A DNA stretch of 5,345 bases from Alphaproteobacteria bacterium. Its GTDB lineage: Bacteria > Pseudomonadota > Alphaproteobacteria > Reyranellales > Reyranellaceae. Both the position numbers and the translations under genes were made by a program. The stretch spans positions 1 to 5,345 of the forward strand of contig VBAF01000028.1 in the NCBI GenBank assembly GCA_005884705.1. The letters run 5' to 3'. Shown here in pieces: positions 1 through 5,345 of this stretch. The notes under the pieces are model-generated. The model made no database searches and was not told the DNA's origin. It was given only the letters and a program-made list of their open reading frames with translations. Within the stretch, counting starts at the first letter, position 1; each line of letters begins with the position of its first letter.

Positions 1-840
1 GACGCCTGCCTGCCGCATCGTGTCGGCGGTGTAGCCGCTGTAGCTCATGAGACCGCCCGCTTCGACGAACTCGCGCACATGGGCGATGGCCGCGATCCGG
101 TGCCGAAGCGACAGCCGCGCGATGTCCGGTGCCTTGCGCAGCAGGTAGGGATCGGCGCCGATCAACAGGCCGTCGACCGGCTGCATGGCAAAGCCCACGA
201 ACGCAGTCTCGATATCGAGATCGTTGCTCGCTTCGACGATCTTGAGCTGGATGCCACGGGCGCGCGCTGCCGTGTCGACGGGCTCGACCCATATCTTGGT
301 GCCCGGATTGTCCGGATTGACCAGCAGGGCAACGGTGCGCGCGTCAGGCCGCACCTCGCACAGAAGTTCGAGCCGCTTGGGCAGCAGCTCTGCCGTGAAG
401 GGTGTGAAGCCTGTCACATTGCCGCCCGGGCGATTGAGACTTGCGACCAGGCCAGTCTCGACCGGGTAACTGACGCCGAGGAAGACGATCGGGGTCGTCG
501 AGGTCGCGGCCTTGGCTGCGAGAGCGAGCGGCGGCCCTCGGTCCGTCACGATGACATCGGCTTTCGCCGCGATGACGTCCGCCAGCACGGCCGGAAAACG
601 ATCGTAGTTTCCGCCCGTCCAACGGTAGTCGACCTTAACGGTCTTGCCGTCGACCAGCCCCATGTCGGCCAAGCCCTCGCGGAACGACGCGAGGTCGGCG
701 GCCGTTGCGTCCGGCGGACGGATGTTGAGATAAGCGACGACAGGCATTCGCCGGTCCTGAGCGCGCGAAGCGAGAGGCGTGACGACAACGGTGCCGCAGA
801 GCAAGGCGATGATCTCGCGTCGCCTCATTTTACCTGCCAT
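1..840 (-). CDS. ABC transporter substrate-binding protein, 3' end cut off by window edge
   Basis: About 280 codons are present and the gene continues past the left edge; relatives are usually near 320-330 residues, so some 45 are missing. The N-terminus carries an arginine-rich MRRRE stretch and a hydrophobic segment ending in LASRAQ (residues ~10-28), an export signal with likely cleavage after Ala27. The mature part matches the orphan periplasmic binding proteins common in rhizobia (ABC_sub_bind, PF04392 type): MPVVAYLN at the start, YRWTGGNYDRFP near residue 75, SLNRPGGNVTGFTP near 135, LVNPDNPG near 175 and GGLMSYSG near 265. It should bind a small solute in the periplasm for an ABC importer, but no permease or ATPase gene is in view and the ligand is unknown. 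Two starts are possible: ATG at 840, just after an in-frame stop, and ATG at 828, which gives the family's typical MRRRE start and has AGG four bases upstream. The second may be the true one. Confidence 0.88.
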   Translation of the reverse strand, partial: MAGKMRRREIIALLCGTVVVTPLASRAQDRRMPVVAYLNIRPPDATAADLASFREGLADMGLVDGKTVKVDYRWTGGNYDRFPAVLADVIAAKADVIVTDRGPPLALAAKAATSTTPIVFLGVSYPVETGLVASLNRPGGNVTGFTPFTAELLPKRLELLCEVRPDARTVALLVNPDNPGTKIWVEPVDTAARARGIQLKIVEASNDLDIETAFVGFAMQPVDGLLIGADPYLLRKAPDIARLSLRHRIAAIAHVREFVEAGGLMSYSGYTADTMRQAGV

Positions 841-919
841 AGACGAATCGCTGGGCCCTCCCCTCATTCGACCATCGCGATAAATCTCTGCCAGTTCAAG
901 TCCGGGGAAAGAGTGAAGG
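841..919. other. Intergenic gap between aspartate dehydrogenase and substrate-binding protein genes
   Basis: This 79-base stretch separates two genes that both read on the minus strand. It is less GC-rich than its surroundings, notably around 880-892. On the minus strand a GAGGGGAGGG purine run lies about 15 bases before the ATG at 840, too far for an ideal ribosome binding site. I see no strong hairpin with a T tract and no convincing promoter hexamers, so it is unclear whether the binding protein gene is co-transcribed with the amidase operon or has its own promoter. Confidence 0.5.
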
Positions 920-1702
920 CTATGCAGCGACGACCAGTGTCGAGGCAAGCTGGCGCACCGATTTCACCATCGCCATGGCGACCAGCTTGCCGGTCTTGCG
1001 GTTCTCCGCGCTGACCGCGACGTCCTCCTTGAAGCTGAAGCGGCCGAAGGCGCCTTCGGCCTCGAGCTCGACGATGTGGGTGGTGATGGTCGGGTCGGCG
1101 ACGATCACCACGCGCGTGCGATCGAGGCCGAGGCCGGCGATCGCCGCGGCGGCCGAGATGTTGACGTTCTGCGGATAGAGCCGCGCGCCCTCGCGCACCG
1201 GGCCGTCGAACACGACCGTGGGCTCCGTCAGCGCATCGAGATCGCACAGCGTCTCGGCCACCGTGCCCTTCCAGGCCGACGGGTCCTTGCGCACCGTGAC
1301 GGTGACGCTGTCGAGGCCGCCGACGGCCGCGCTGCTCAGGATGTCGAGCGCGCCGATACCGGCCGAGGGCAGGATCAAGCGCCGCCCGTTGGCCTTGGCC
1401 GCAGCGAGCAGGCGGTCGAACAGGGCCGGATCGGTGAAGGCGCCGACCGAGGTCACGAGCAGGTCCGCGCCGTGCTCGAGCACCCGCTGGCCGTGCGCGC
1501 GTACCGCCTCATGGCCGGCGCATTCGGCGACGGCGTCGAAGCGGTGGGCGAAGAATCGCTCCGGCTCGTGTGTCAGCTTGGCGTCGTTGCGCGGCCGGCG
1601 GACCAGCACCGAGACCAGCTCGATATTCTCCAGTCCCGCCGCCTCGATGTGCTTGCCGATGGCGCCGTAGCCGATCAGGCCCAATCGGACCTGGGGCCTC
1701 AC
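920..1702 (-). CDS. nadX: Putative L-aspartate dehydrogenase
   Basis: This 260-residue protein has the usual length and motif order of L-aspartate dehydrogenase (EC 1.4.1.21), a cytosolic enzyme that oxidises L-aspartate with NAD(P)+ to iminoaspartate, which yields oxaloacetate and ammonia or can feed NAD synthesis. Seen directly: a Rossmann dinucleotide site GYGAIG (residues 11-16), ECAGHEAV (60-67), PSAGIGALD (112-120), the signature YPQNVN (176-181), ADPTITTH (202-209) with the family's catalytic histidine as His209, and a C-terminal NRKTGKLVAM stretch. The start is GTG at 1702-1700. It overlaps the amidase stop TGA as GTGA and has no Shine-Dalgarno sequence of its own, so translation is probably coupled to the upstream amidase. 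No quinolinate synthase gene is nearby, so a catabolic or nitrogen-balancing role is more likely than NAD synthesis; that part is inference. A related putative dehydrogenase of the same fold with another amino acid substrate cannot be excluded. Confidence 0.87.
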   Translation of the reverse strand: MRPQVRLGLIGYGAIGKHIEAAGLENIELVSVLVRRPRNDAKLTHEPERFFAHRFDAVAECAGHEAVRAHGQRVLEHGADLLVTSVGAFTDPALFDRLLAAAKANGRRLILPSAGIGALDILSSAAVGGLDSVTVTVRKDPSAWKGTVAETLCDLDALTEPTVVFDGPVREGARLYPQNVNISAAAAIAGLGLDRTRVVIVADPTITTHIVELEAEGAFGRFSFKEDVAVSAENRKTGKLVAMAMVKSVRQLASTLVVAA

Positions 1703-2970
1703 GACAGGCGCTGCTCGACCCAGCGCGCCCAGGCGACCAGCGTGTCATCGCCGCGATGCGGGCCGATCAGCTGGACCGACAGCGGCAGGCCGAACGGACC
1801 GGTGTTGAACGGCAGCGCGACGCAGGGCGTGCCGAGCAGGGTCCAGAAGCGGTTGAAGATCGGATCGCCGGTGTTGCCGAGGCCGGCCGGTGCCTCGCCC
1901 TTGGCCGCCGGCGCCAGCAGGATGTCGAAACGCTGCCAGACCTGCTCGAGATCGGCGATCGCGCGCTTCTTGCGCTTCCTGGCGTCGGCGAGCTGGCCGC
2001 GCGTGACCGCGTCGCCGCTTTCGAGCGCCAGGGTGAGGCTGGGCGACAACAGGTGCGGGAAGCGCGCGCGCTCGGGCCCGTAGTAGATCGTGGCCTCCTT
2101 GGTCATCAGCCGGTTCTGCGCCGGCAGCAGGGCCTGCCAGCTCTCCGGCATGTCCCAGCTCCGCACCTTGGCGCCGGCGGCACGCAAGGCGCGCGCGGCG
2201 GTCTCGATGTTCTTCCTGTTGTACGGCTCGGCCTGCTCCCACCACAGGGTGCGGCAAAGCCCGATGCGCGGCGGCTGCTTCGGCGGATCGGCCGGGGCGT
2301 GGCCGTAGGCGGCGCGGATCAGGGCGAGGTCGTTGGCCTCGCGCACGAAGAAGCCCAAGGTGTCGAGGCTCTTGGCATAGGTCTTCACGCCGGTGAGGTC
2401 GGCCCAGCCGTAGGTGCCCTTGTAGGCGACGACGCCGTTGAACGCGCCCGGCCGGATCACCGATCCCGCCGTCTGCGTGCCGTAGCCGACCGGCGCCATG
2501 AAGTCGGCGACCGCCGCCGCCGAGCCCGACGAGGAGCCGGCCGGCGTGTGGCGCAGATTGTGCGGATTGTGCGTCTTGCCGGCATGGCCGCCGGCGAACT
2601 CGGTGGTCACCGCCTTGCCGAGGACGATGGCGCCGGCCTTGACGAGCTGGGTCACGCAGGCGGCGTCGCGGCCGGCGACATGGTCGCGGTAGATCGGCGA
2701 GCCGCAGGTCGTCGGCAAGGTCTTGGTGTCGATGATGTCCTTCACGGCGAGCGGAATGCCGTGCAGGGGCCCGACCGGCTTGGCGCGCTTGTCGAGCAGG
2801 TCCGCCCGCTTGCGCGCCGCTTCGGGATCGAGCGCTTCCCAAGCATGAACCTGGCCCTCGCGCGCCTCGATGCGGTCGAGACAGGCCTCGACCAGCTCGC
2901 GCGCCTTGAGCCGCTTGTCGGCCATGCGCTTCACGGCCGCGCTGGCCGACAGCCTGTTCGACGTTGCCAT
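1699..2970 (-). CDS. Amidase-signature family hydrolase
   Basis: This 423-residue protein belongs to the amidase signature family (Ser-Ser-Lys hydrolases that cleave C-N amide bonds). The full triad is visible: Lys77 in the motif AVKDIID, the cis-serine Ser146 in PAGSSSGSAAA, and the nucleophile Ser170 in GTQTAGSVIRPG. The motif GPLHGIP just before Lys77 and the conserved GAIVLGKAVTTEFA segment also fit. The length is slightly short of the usual 450-500, with a compact C-terminal half. Start ATG at 2970 is chosen because AAGGGGGAGAG sits just upstream and similarity begins here; the frame stays open far upstream, but that part is antisense to two other genes. No signal peptide is seen, so it is probably cytosolic. 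The substrate cannot be read from sequence: it could be an aliphatic or aryl amide, a carbamate or an amino acid amide. It is first in an operon with aspartate dehydrogenase. It is not convincingly GatA, since gatB and gatC are absent here. Confidence 0.92.
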   Translation of the reverse strand: MATSNRLSASAAVKRMADKRLKARELVEACLDRIEAREGQVHAWEALDPEAARKRADLLDKRAKPVGPLHGIPLAVKDIIDTKTLPTTCGSPIYRDHVAGRDAACVTQLVKAGAIVLGKAVTTEFAGGHAGKTHNPHNLRHTPAGSSSGSAAAVADFMAPVGYGTQTAGSVIRPGAFNGVVAYKGTYGWADLTGVKTYAKSLDTLGFFVREANDLALIRAAYGHAPADPPKQPPRIGLCRTLWWEQAEPYNRKNIETAARALRAAGAKVRSWDMPESWQALLPAQNRLMTKEATIYYGPERARFPHLLSPSLTLALESGDAVTRGQLADARKRKKRAIADLEQVWQRFDILLAPAAKGEAPAGLGNTGDPIFNRFWTLLGTPCVALPFNTGPFGLPLSVQLIGPHRGDDTLVAWARWVEQRLS

Positions 2971-3012
2971 GGCTCTCCCCCTTGCCTTCGAATTTGGGCA
3001 TGATGCTAGCCC
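2971..3012. promoter_or_regulatory. Short divergent intergenic region with a small inverted repeat
   Basis: Only 42 bases separate the divergent amidase and VOC genes. On the minus strand it holds the amidase ribosome binding site. On the plus side, 2996-3012 read GGGCATGATGCTAGCCC, which contains a perfect 9-base palindrome around a central G (2998-3006) and outer GGGC/GCCC ends. A protein binding site here could influence both genes, but the symmetry is short and may be chance. No good Shine-Dalgarno sequence precedes the VOC start, so that mRNA may be leaderless or weakly initiated. Promoters for either gene probably reach into the opposing coding sequence; I could not identify clear hexamers. 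Confidence 0.35.
2973..2983 (-). promoter_or_regulatory. Ribosome binding site of the amidase gene
   Basis: Read on the minus strand this is AAGGGGGAGAG, placed directly before the ATG at 2970. It decides the amidase start within an open frame that extends more than a kilobase further upstream. Confidence 0.7.
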
Positions 3013-3564
3013 ATGAGCACCCCCTTCGCCGTCCGGAAAATCGGACACGCCGTCATCTTTGTTTCCGACATCGAGCGCTCGAAGCGCTTCTACACCGAGG
3101 TGCTGGGCTTCCAGATCTCCGATGTCTATCCCGGCTCGATGATGCCCGGCGGCATGGTGTTCCTTCGCTGCAACGGCGACCACCATTGCCTCGCCCTGGT
3201 CGGCGACAAGGGCGAGGCCAACGGCAAAAGCCTGCATCATCTGGCCTTCGAGCTCGCCACATTGGACGAGGTGTTCCGCGCACGCGATCACCTGAAGGCG
3301 CACGGCACCAGGATCACCTTCGAGGGCCGCCGCCGGGCGGGCTGCCAGGTCGCGGTCGAGTTCCTCGACCCCGACGGCCATCATCTCGAGCTCTATTGGG
3401 CGGTAGACCAGATCGGCTCGGACGGCCGTTCGCGCCCGGCCGAGGAATGGCGCCAGACTGCTAGCCTCGAGGAGGCGGTCCGCACCGCGCCGCCGGGCCA
3501 GGACACGACCGTGCACGATGCCGGGCTGCGGGCGCGGCTCGAGGCAGCAACGGATCGGCTGTAG
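3013..3564 (+). CDS. VOC superfamily protein (glyoxalase / extradiol dioxygenase fold)
   Basis: This 183-residue protein has one vicinal oxygen chelate module of two paired beta-alpha-beta-beta-beta units in residues ~8-130, followed by a polar tail of about 50 residues. Metal ligands expected for the family are visible: His12 in IGHAVIFV, His75 or His76 in SLHHLAFE, and Glu126 in DPDGHHLELYW. The motif SKRFYTEVLGF (23-33) is a classic VOC signature. The DPDGHHLELYW ending most resembles catechol-2,3-dioxygenase-like members, which open aromatic rings using Fe(II), but glyoxalase I-type isomerases and other metal enzymes share the pattern, so the substrate is open. The tail (about 131-183), rich in Glu, Arg and Ala, has no fold I recognise. 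Start ATG at 3013 is preferred because similarity begins at once, although no clear ribosome binding site precedes it. It reads away from the amidase operon and ends 29 bases before the stop of the convergent small ORF. Confidence 0.88.
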   Translation: MSTPFAVRKIGHAVIFVSDIERSKRFYTEVLGFQISDVYPGSMMPGGMVFLRCNGDHHCLALVGDKGEANGKSLHHLAFELATLDEVFRARDHLKAHGTRITFEGRRRAGCQVAVEFLDPDGHHLELYWAVDQIGSDGRSRPAEEWRQTASLEEAVRTAPPGQDTTVHDAGLRARLEAATDRL

Positions 3565-3593
3565 GCCTCTTCGGTGCGGGCTGCGCCCTGTCC

Positions 3594-3761
3594 CTACAGG
3601 CTCGGGAACACCCGCGGCCAAGGCATCGGCGGCGGCGAGATCGGCAGGAACGGCAAGTCTTCGGCAGCCTGGCGATCCGTATCGTCCTCGCGGACCGGCG
3701 CCGGCTGAGGCGCCTCCCCGGCGGGGCGCGGTGGCAGCCGGGTCTCCTCGGGTTTCCTCAT
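3594..3761 (-). CDS. Small proline-rich hypothetical protein (55 aa)
   Basis: I do not recognise this protein. It is 55 residues long with 13 prolines, has a charged first half (MRKPEETRLPPRP, then REDDTD) and ends in a hydrophobic proline/tryptophan tail with PISPPPMPWPRVF. It has no signal peptide, membrane segment or cysteine, and is probably disordered. Three observations support a real gene: about 85% of its codons end in G or C, like its neighbours; AGAGGA lies seven bases before the ATG at 3761; and a promoter candidate sits 38-65 bases upstream. An in-frame ATG at 3785 would add eight residues but has a weaker ribosome site and would start almost at the predicted transcript start, so 3761 is preferred. 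It converges on the VOC gene and is divergent from the GST gene. A chance ORF remains possible. Confidence 0.55.
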   Translation of the reverse strand: MRKPEETRLPPRPAGEAPQPAPVREDDTDRQAAEDLPFLPISPPPMPWPRVFPSL

Positions 3762-3768
3762 GGCCACG

Positions 3769-3776
3769 TCCTCTTC
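3769..3776 (-). promoter_or_regulatory. Ribosome binding site deciding the start of the small proline-rich ORF
   Basis: On the minus strand this reads GAAGAGGA, seven bases before the ATG at 3761. The upstream in-frame ATG at 3785 lacks a comparable site, so this favours the 55-residue product. Confidence 0.5.
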
Positions 3777-3798
3777 GAGCAACATGGATGTTCGCCGG

Positions 3799-3826
3799 AG
3801 ATAGGTGCGGCTCGTCGGTCGTCAAG
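3799..3826 (-). promoter_or_regulatory. Putative housekeeping-sigma promoter for the small proline-rich ORF
   Basis: On the minus strand, CTTGAC (3826-3821) and CTATCT (3804-3799) are separated by 16 bases. The alphaproteobacterial vegetative promoter pattern is about CTTGAC-N17-CTATAT, so the -35 box is perfect, the -10 box matches five of six bases, and the spacer is one base short. Transcription would start near 3790-3793, giving a leader of about 30 bases before the ATG at 3761. The -35 box lies within the leader of the divergent GST gene. Confidence 0.45.
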
Positions 3827-3833
3827 AGGGTAA

Positions 3834-3838
3834 GAAGG
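3834..3838 (+). promoter_or_regulatory. Ribosome binding site of the GST gene
   Basis: GAAGG lies five bases before the ATG at 3844. It favours that start over the in-frame GTG at 3805, which would add 13 residues with no similarity to the thioredoxin fold. Confidence 0.55.
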
Positions 3839-3843
3839 CCGGC

Positions 3844-4488
3844 ATGTCGCTCACGCTCTATTTCCACCCCCTGTCGTCCTACTGCCAGAAGGTCCTGATC
3901 GCGCTCTACGAAGCCGGCACGCCATTCGAGACGGTGGTGGTGAACTTCGCCGATCCGCCGTCGGCGGCCGCGTTCCGCACGCTCTGGCCGGTCGGCAAGA
4001 TGCCGGTGCTGCGCGACGCCGCGCACGACCGGACCGTCCCCGAATCGAGCATCATCATCGAGTATCTCGGGCAGCATTATCCGCGCGGGACCGCCCTGAT
4101 CCCGGCTGATCCGGACCTCGCCTTGCGCACGCGGCTGGCCGACCGCTTCTATGACCTCTATGTGCACGATCCCATGCAGCGCATCGTCGGCGACCGGCTG
4201 CGGCCGGCCGATAACAAGGATCCCTACGGCGTCGAGAGGGCCGAGGCGACGTTGCGCAGCTCCTACGACCTGATCGACGCCGAGATGGCGAGCCGGCCTT
4301 GGGCCGCGGGCGACGCCTTCAGCCTGGCCGACTGCGCCGCGGCCCCGCCGCTCTTCTTCGCCAGCAAGCTCGTGCCGTTCGGCGAGCGCCACAATCTGTC
4401 GGCTTACTTCCGGCGCCTCGGCCGGCGGCCGTCGGTGGCCCGCGCCTTCAACGAGGCGGAGCCCTACCTGAAGTTCTTTCCGGGCTGA
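3844..4488 (+). CDS. Glutathione S-transferase family protein
   Basis: This 214-residue cytosolic protein has the normal length and two-domain plan of a glutathione S-transferase. The N-terminal thioredoxin-like domain (residues 1-~80) opens with LTLYFHPLSSYCQKV, in which Ser11, Ser12 or Cys14 would be the glutathione-activating residue. It holds the cis-proline motif KMPVL (Pro54) and the ES pair (Glu67-Ser68) that contacts the gamma-glutamyl group. The all-helical C-terminal domain (~90-214) contains the FSLADCAAAP capping motif (159-168). The family conjugates glutathione to electrophiles or acts as a thiol reductase or isomerase; the substrate cannot be told from sequence. The gene is divergent from the small proline-rich ORF and converges on the universal stress gene with 7 bases between stops. 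Its start at 3844 has GAAGG just upstream. Confidence 0.93.
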   Translation: MSLTLYFHPLSSYCQKVLIALYEAGTPFETVVVNFADPPSAAAFRTLWPVGKMPVLRDAAHDRTVPESSIIIEYLGQHYPRGTALIPADPDLALRTRLADRFYDLYVHDPMQRIVGDRLRPADNKDPYGVERAEATLRSSYDLIDAEMASRPWAAGDAFSLADCAAAPPLFFASKLVPFGERHNLSAYFRRLGRRPSVARAFNEAEPYLKFFPG

Positions 4489-4498
4489 CCCGAGGTCA
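4486..4498. repeat. Small inverted repeat joining two convergent stop codons
   Basis: TGACC-CGA-GGTCA is a perfect 5-base inverted repeat with a 3-base centre. Its left arm begins with the GST stop codon and its right arm is the complement of the universal stress gene stop codon, so each transcript ends on the same TGACC sequence. No T tract follows on either strand, so it is at best a weak element of a bidirectional terminator and may be coincidence. Confidence 0.3.
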
Positions 4499-5275
4499 GT
4501 GCGCCATCAGCAGGGGCACGCGGCAGGACGAGATCACCTTGCCGGTGGCACCGCCCAAGCCAAGGAAGCTCAGCACCTGGCCGCGACCGTAGGCGCCGCC
4601 GCGGGCACGACCCGAGACGGCGCCGGGATCGATGGCGTCGATCGTTGCATTGACGTTGCTGCGGGCGAGGTTGCGCGCGAGGTAGGAGGCGCCGACATCG
4701 TCGGGCTTGGAGCCGACGACCAGCAGCGTCACCTTGGACGCCTTCGCGAGGAAGGGCATGGCATATTCCAACACCCGTGCCGCCTGGAAGCTGCCGTTCC
4801 ACGCCATCACGACCGAGTTGAAGCCGCCGCTGCCGGGGTTCGGCGGGGCGATCATCACCGGCCGGGCGCATTCGTAGAGCGCCGCCTCGACGGTGGCCGG
4901 CGCCACGTTCTCTGGATCGGCGCCGGGCCGGCCGAGCACCAGCAGGTCCGAGCAGCGCCCCATCGCCACCATGGCGTCGAGCGTCGCGGTCTTGGCGGCG
5001 GTGTAGGTCGCGCCCTTGACCAGCGCCAGCGTCTCCTTGTAGGCGCGCTCGCTCTCCTGGCTGCGCTGCTCGAGCCGCTCATCGTCGAGATTCATGATCA
5101 GCGGCATCGCCTCGCCGCTCATCGCCAAGCCGCCGACCATGCCGCCGGCCGGCCCGACCGGCAGGTGCAGCGCGTCGACCGCGCCGCCGAACTCCGTCGC
5201 CGCCCGCGCCGCCAGCTTGAACGACATCGCGGCATCGGGTCCGCCCTCCGACACGGCCAGGATCGACTTCATCAT
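4496..5275 (-). CDS. Two-domain universal stress protein
   Basis: This 259-residue cytosolic protein has two tandem UspA-like domains. The first (residues 1-~145) begins MMKSILAV and includes SDLLVLGRPG (109-118) and the ending ARPVMIAPP (137-145), but its first loop (SEGG) lacks the usual Asp. The second (~153-259) begins VVMAWNGSFQAARVLEYAMPFL, the typical pattern of this subfamily, and ends SCRVPLLMAH. Members bind ATP or AMP and aid stress survival, but their reaction is generally unknown. The nucleotide loop near the end reads GAYGRGQVLSFLGLGGATG, where relatives usually have GAYGHSR plus a 9-residue spacing; here the spacing is one residue longer and His-Ser is replaced. The strand just before it, normally like DLLVMG, reads SGRARG. 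The start at 5275 is chosen because GGGGAG lies eight bases upstream; ATG at 5272 is adjacent and equally in frame. It converges on the GST gene. Confidence 0.9.
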   Translation of the reverse strand: MMKSILAVSEGGPDAAMSFKLAARAATEFGGAVDALHLPVGPAGGMVGGLAMSGEAMPLIMNLDDERLEQRSQESERAYKETLALVKGATYTAAKTATLDAMVAMGRCSDLLVLGRPGADPENVAPATVEAALYECARPVMIAPPNPGSGGFNSVVMAWNGSFQAARVLEYAMPFLAKASKVTLLVVGSKPDDVGASYLARNLARSNVNATIDAIDPGAVSGRARGGAYGRGQVLSFLGLGGATGKVISSCRVPLLMAH

Positions 5276-5283
5276 CTCTTTCT

Positions 5284-5289
5284 CTCCCC
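5284..5289 (-). promoter_or_regulatory. Ribosome binding site of the universal stress protein gene
   Basis: On the minus strand GGGGAG lies eight bases before the ATG at 5275 and eleven before the ATG at 5272. It argues against the further upstream in-frame ATG at 5302, which lies before this site. Confidence 0.6.
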
Positions 5290-5345
5290 ATAGACAACGC
5301 AAAAAGGTGACCGCACTGTAGCCTCAATTGACGACCGCGCCCACA
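5290..5345. other. Upstream region of the universal stress gene
   Basis: This 56-base stretch at the window edge is AT-richer than the genes and includes CAATTG at 5325-5330 and a run of five A on the plus strand near 5301. It probably carries the stress gene promoter, but no hexamer pair with acceptable spacing is convincing, and the next gene lies outside the window. Confidence 0.35.

Noticed and set aside
786..814. Lipoprotein signal around Cys15 of the substrate-binding protein
   Set aside because: The residues before the Cys (ALL) do not fit a lipobox, and a normal cleavage site ending SRA follows at residues 25-27.
79..1014. 311-codon plus-strand ORF over the substrate-binding protein
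   Set aside because: The minus strand shows an unmistakable signal peptide and binding-protein motifs; the plus-strand product resembles no family and runs across the intergenic gap into another antisense gene.
1570..3003. Long plus-strand ORF of 477 codons opposite the amidase, plus a similar one at 1076-2083
   Set aside because: They are shadows of GC-rich coding on the other strand: composition is repetitive Arg/Gly/Ala and no domain is recognisable, while the opposite strand carries complete enzyme motifs.
2981..3011. CTTGCC at 2981 with CTAGCC at 3006 as a promoter of the VOC gene
   Set aside because: The spacing of 19 bases and a poor -10 match, with a transcript start that would fall after the ATG, make it unconvincing.
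3578..3588. Hairpin GGGC-TGC-GCCC between the VOC gene and the small ORF as a terminator
   Set aside because: The stem is only four bases and no T tract follows on either strand.
2971..4392. Extension of the amidase frame upstream to give an 897-residue minus-strand protein
   Set aside because: The extra ~474 codons lie antisense to the VOC and GST genes and show only Arg/Gly/Ala-rich low-complexity sequence; the amidase has a clear ribosome site and family start at 2970.
4499..5293. 264-codon plus-strand ORF opposite the universal stress gene
   Set aside because: It is a shadow ORF rich in His/Arg/Ala with no recognisable motif, while the minus strand has full UspA signatures.

Overview
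The window looks like ordinary chromosome from a high-GC alphaproteobacterium of the Hyphomicrobiales/Bradyrhizobium/Reyranella kind. This rests on strongly GC-biased third codon positions, an orphan periplasmic binding protein of the type abundant in soil rhizobia and relatives, and a promoter close to the alphaproteobacterial CTTGAC/CTATAT pattern. Placement below class level is inference. No RNA gene, CRISPR array, insertion sequence or prophage-like gene was seen.

Layout. Bases 1-840 (minus) hold the first ~280 codons of an ABC transporter substrate-binding protein that runs off the left edge. A 79-base gap (841-919) separates it from a two-gene minus-strand operon: an amidase-signature hydrolase (2970 to 1699) followed, with a 4-base GTGA overlap, by a putative L-aspartate dehydrogenase (1702 to 920). 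A 42-base divergent gap (2971-3012) separates the amidase from a plus-strand VOC/glyoxalase-superfamily protein (3013-3564). A small proline-rich ORF on the minus strand (3761 to 3594) follows; it has its own ribosome binding site and a good promoter candidate. Divergent from it is a glutathione S-transferase family gene (3844-4488). This gene meets a minus-strand two-domain universal stress protein (5275 to 4496) tail to tail, with only 7 bases between them. The last 70 bases (5276-5345) are leader of the stress protein gene.

How the genes work together. The amidase and aspartate dehydrogenase are clearly one transcription and translation unit, suggesting a small nitrogen-catabolism step: amide hydrolysis coupled to oxidative deamination of an amino acid, or to re-use of the released ammonia. 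The VOC protein could share the divergent control region. The GST and universal stress protein are generic stress or detoxification genes with no shared pathway visible here. I do not see a new multi-gene system. The most worthwhile leads are the small proline-rich gene and the altered nucleotide loop of the stress protein.
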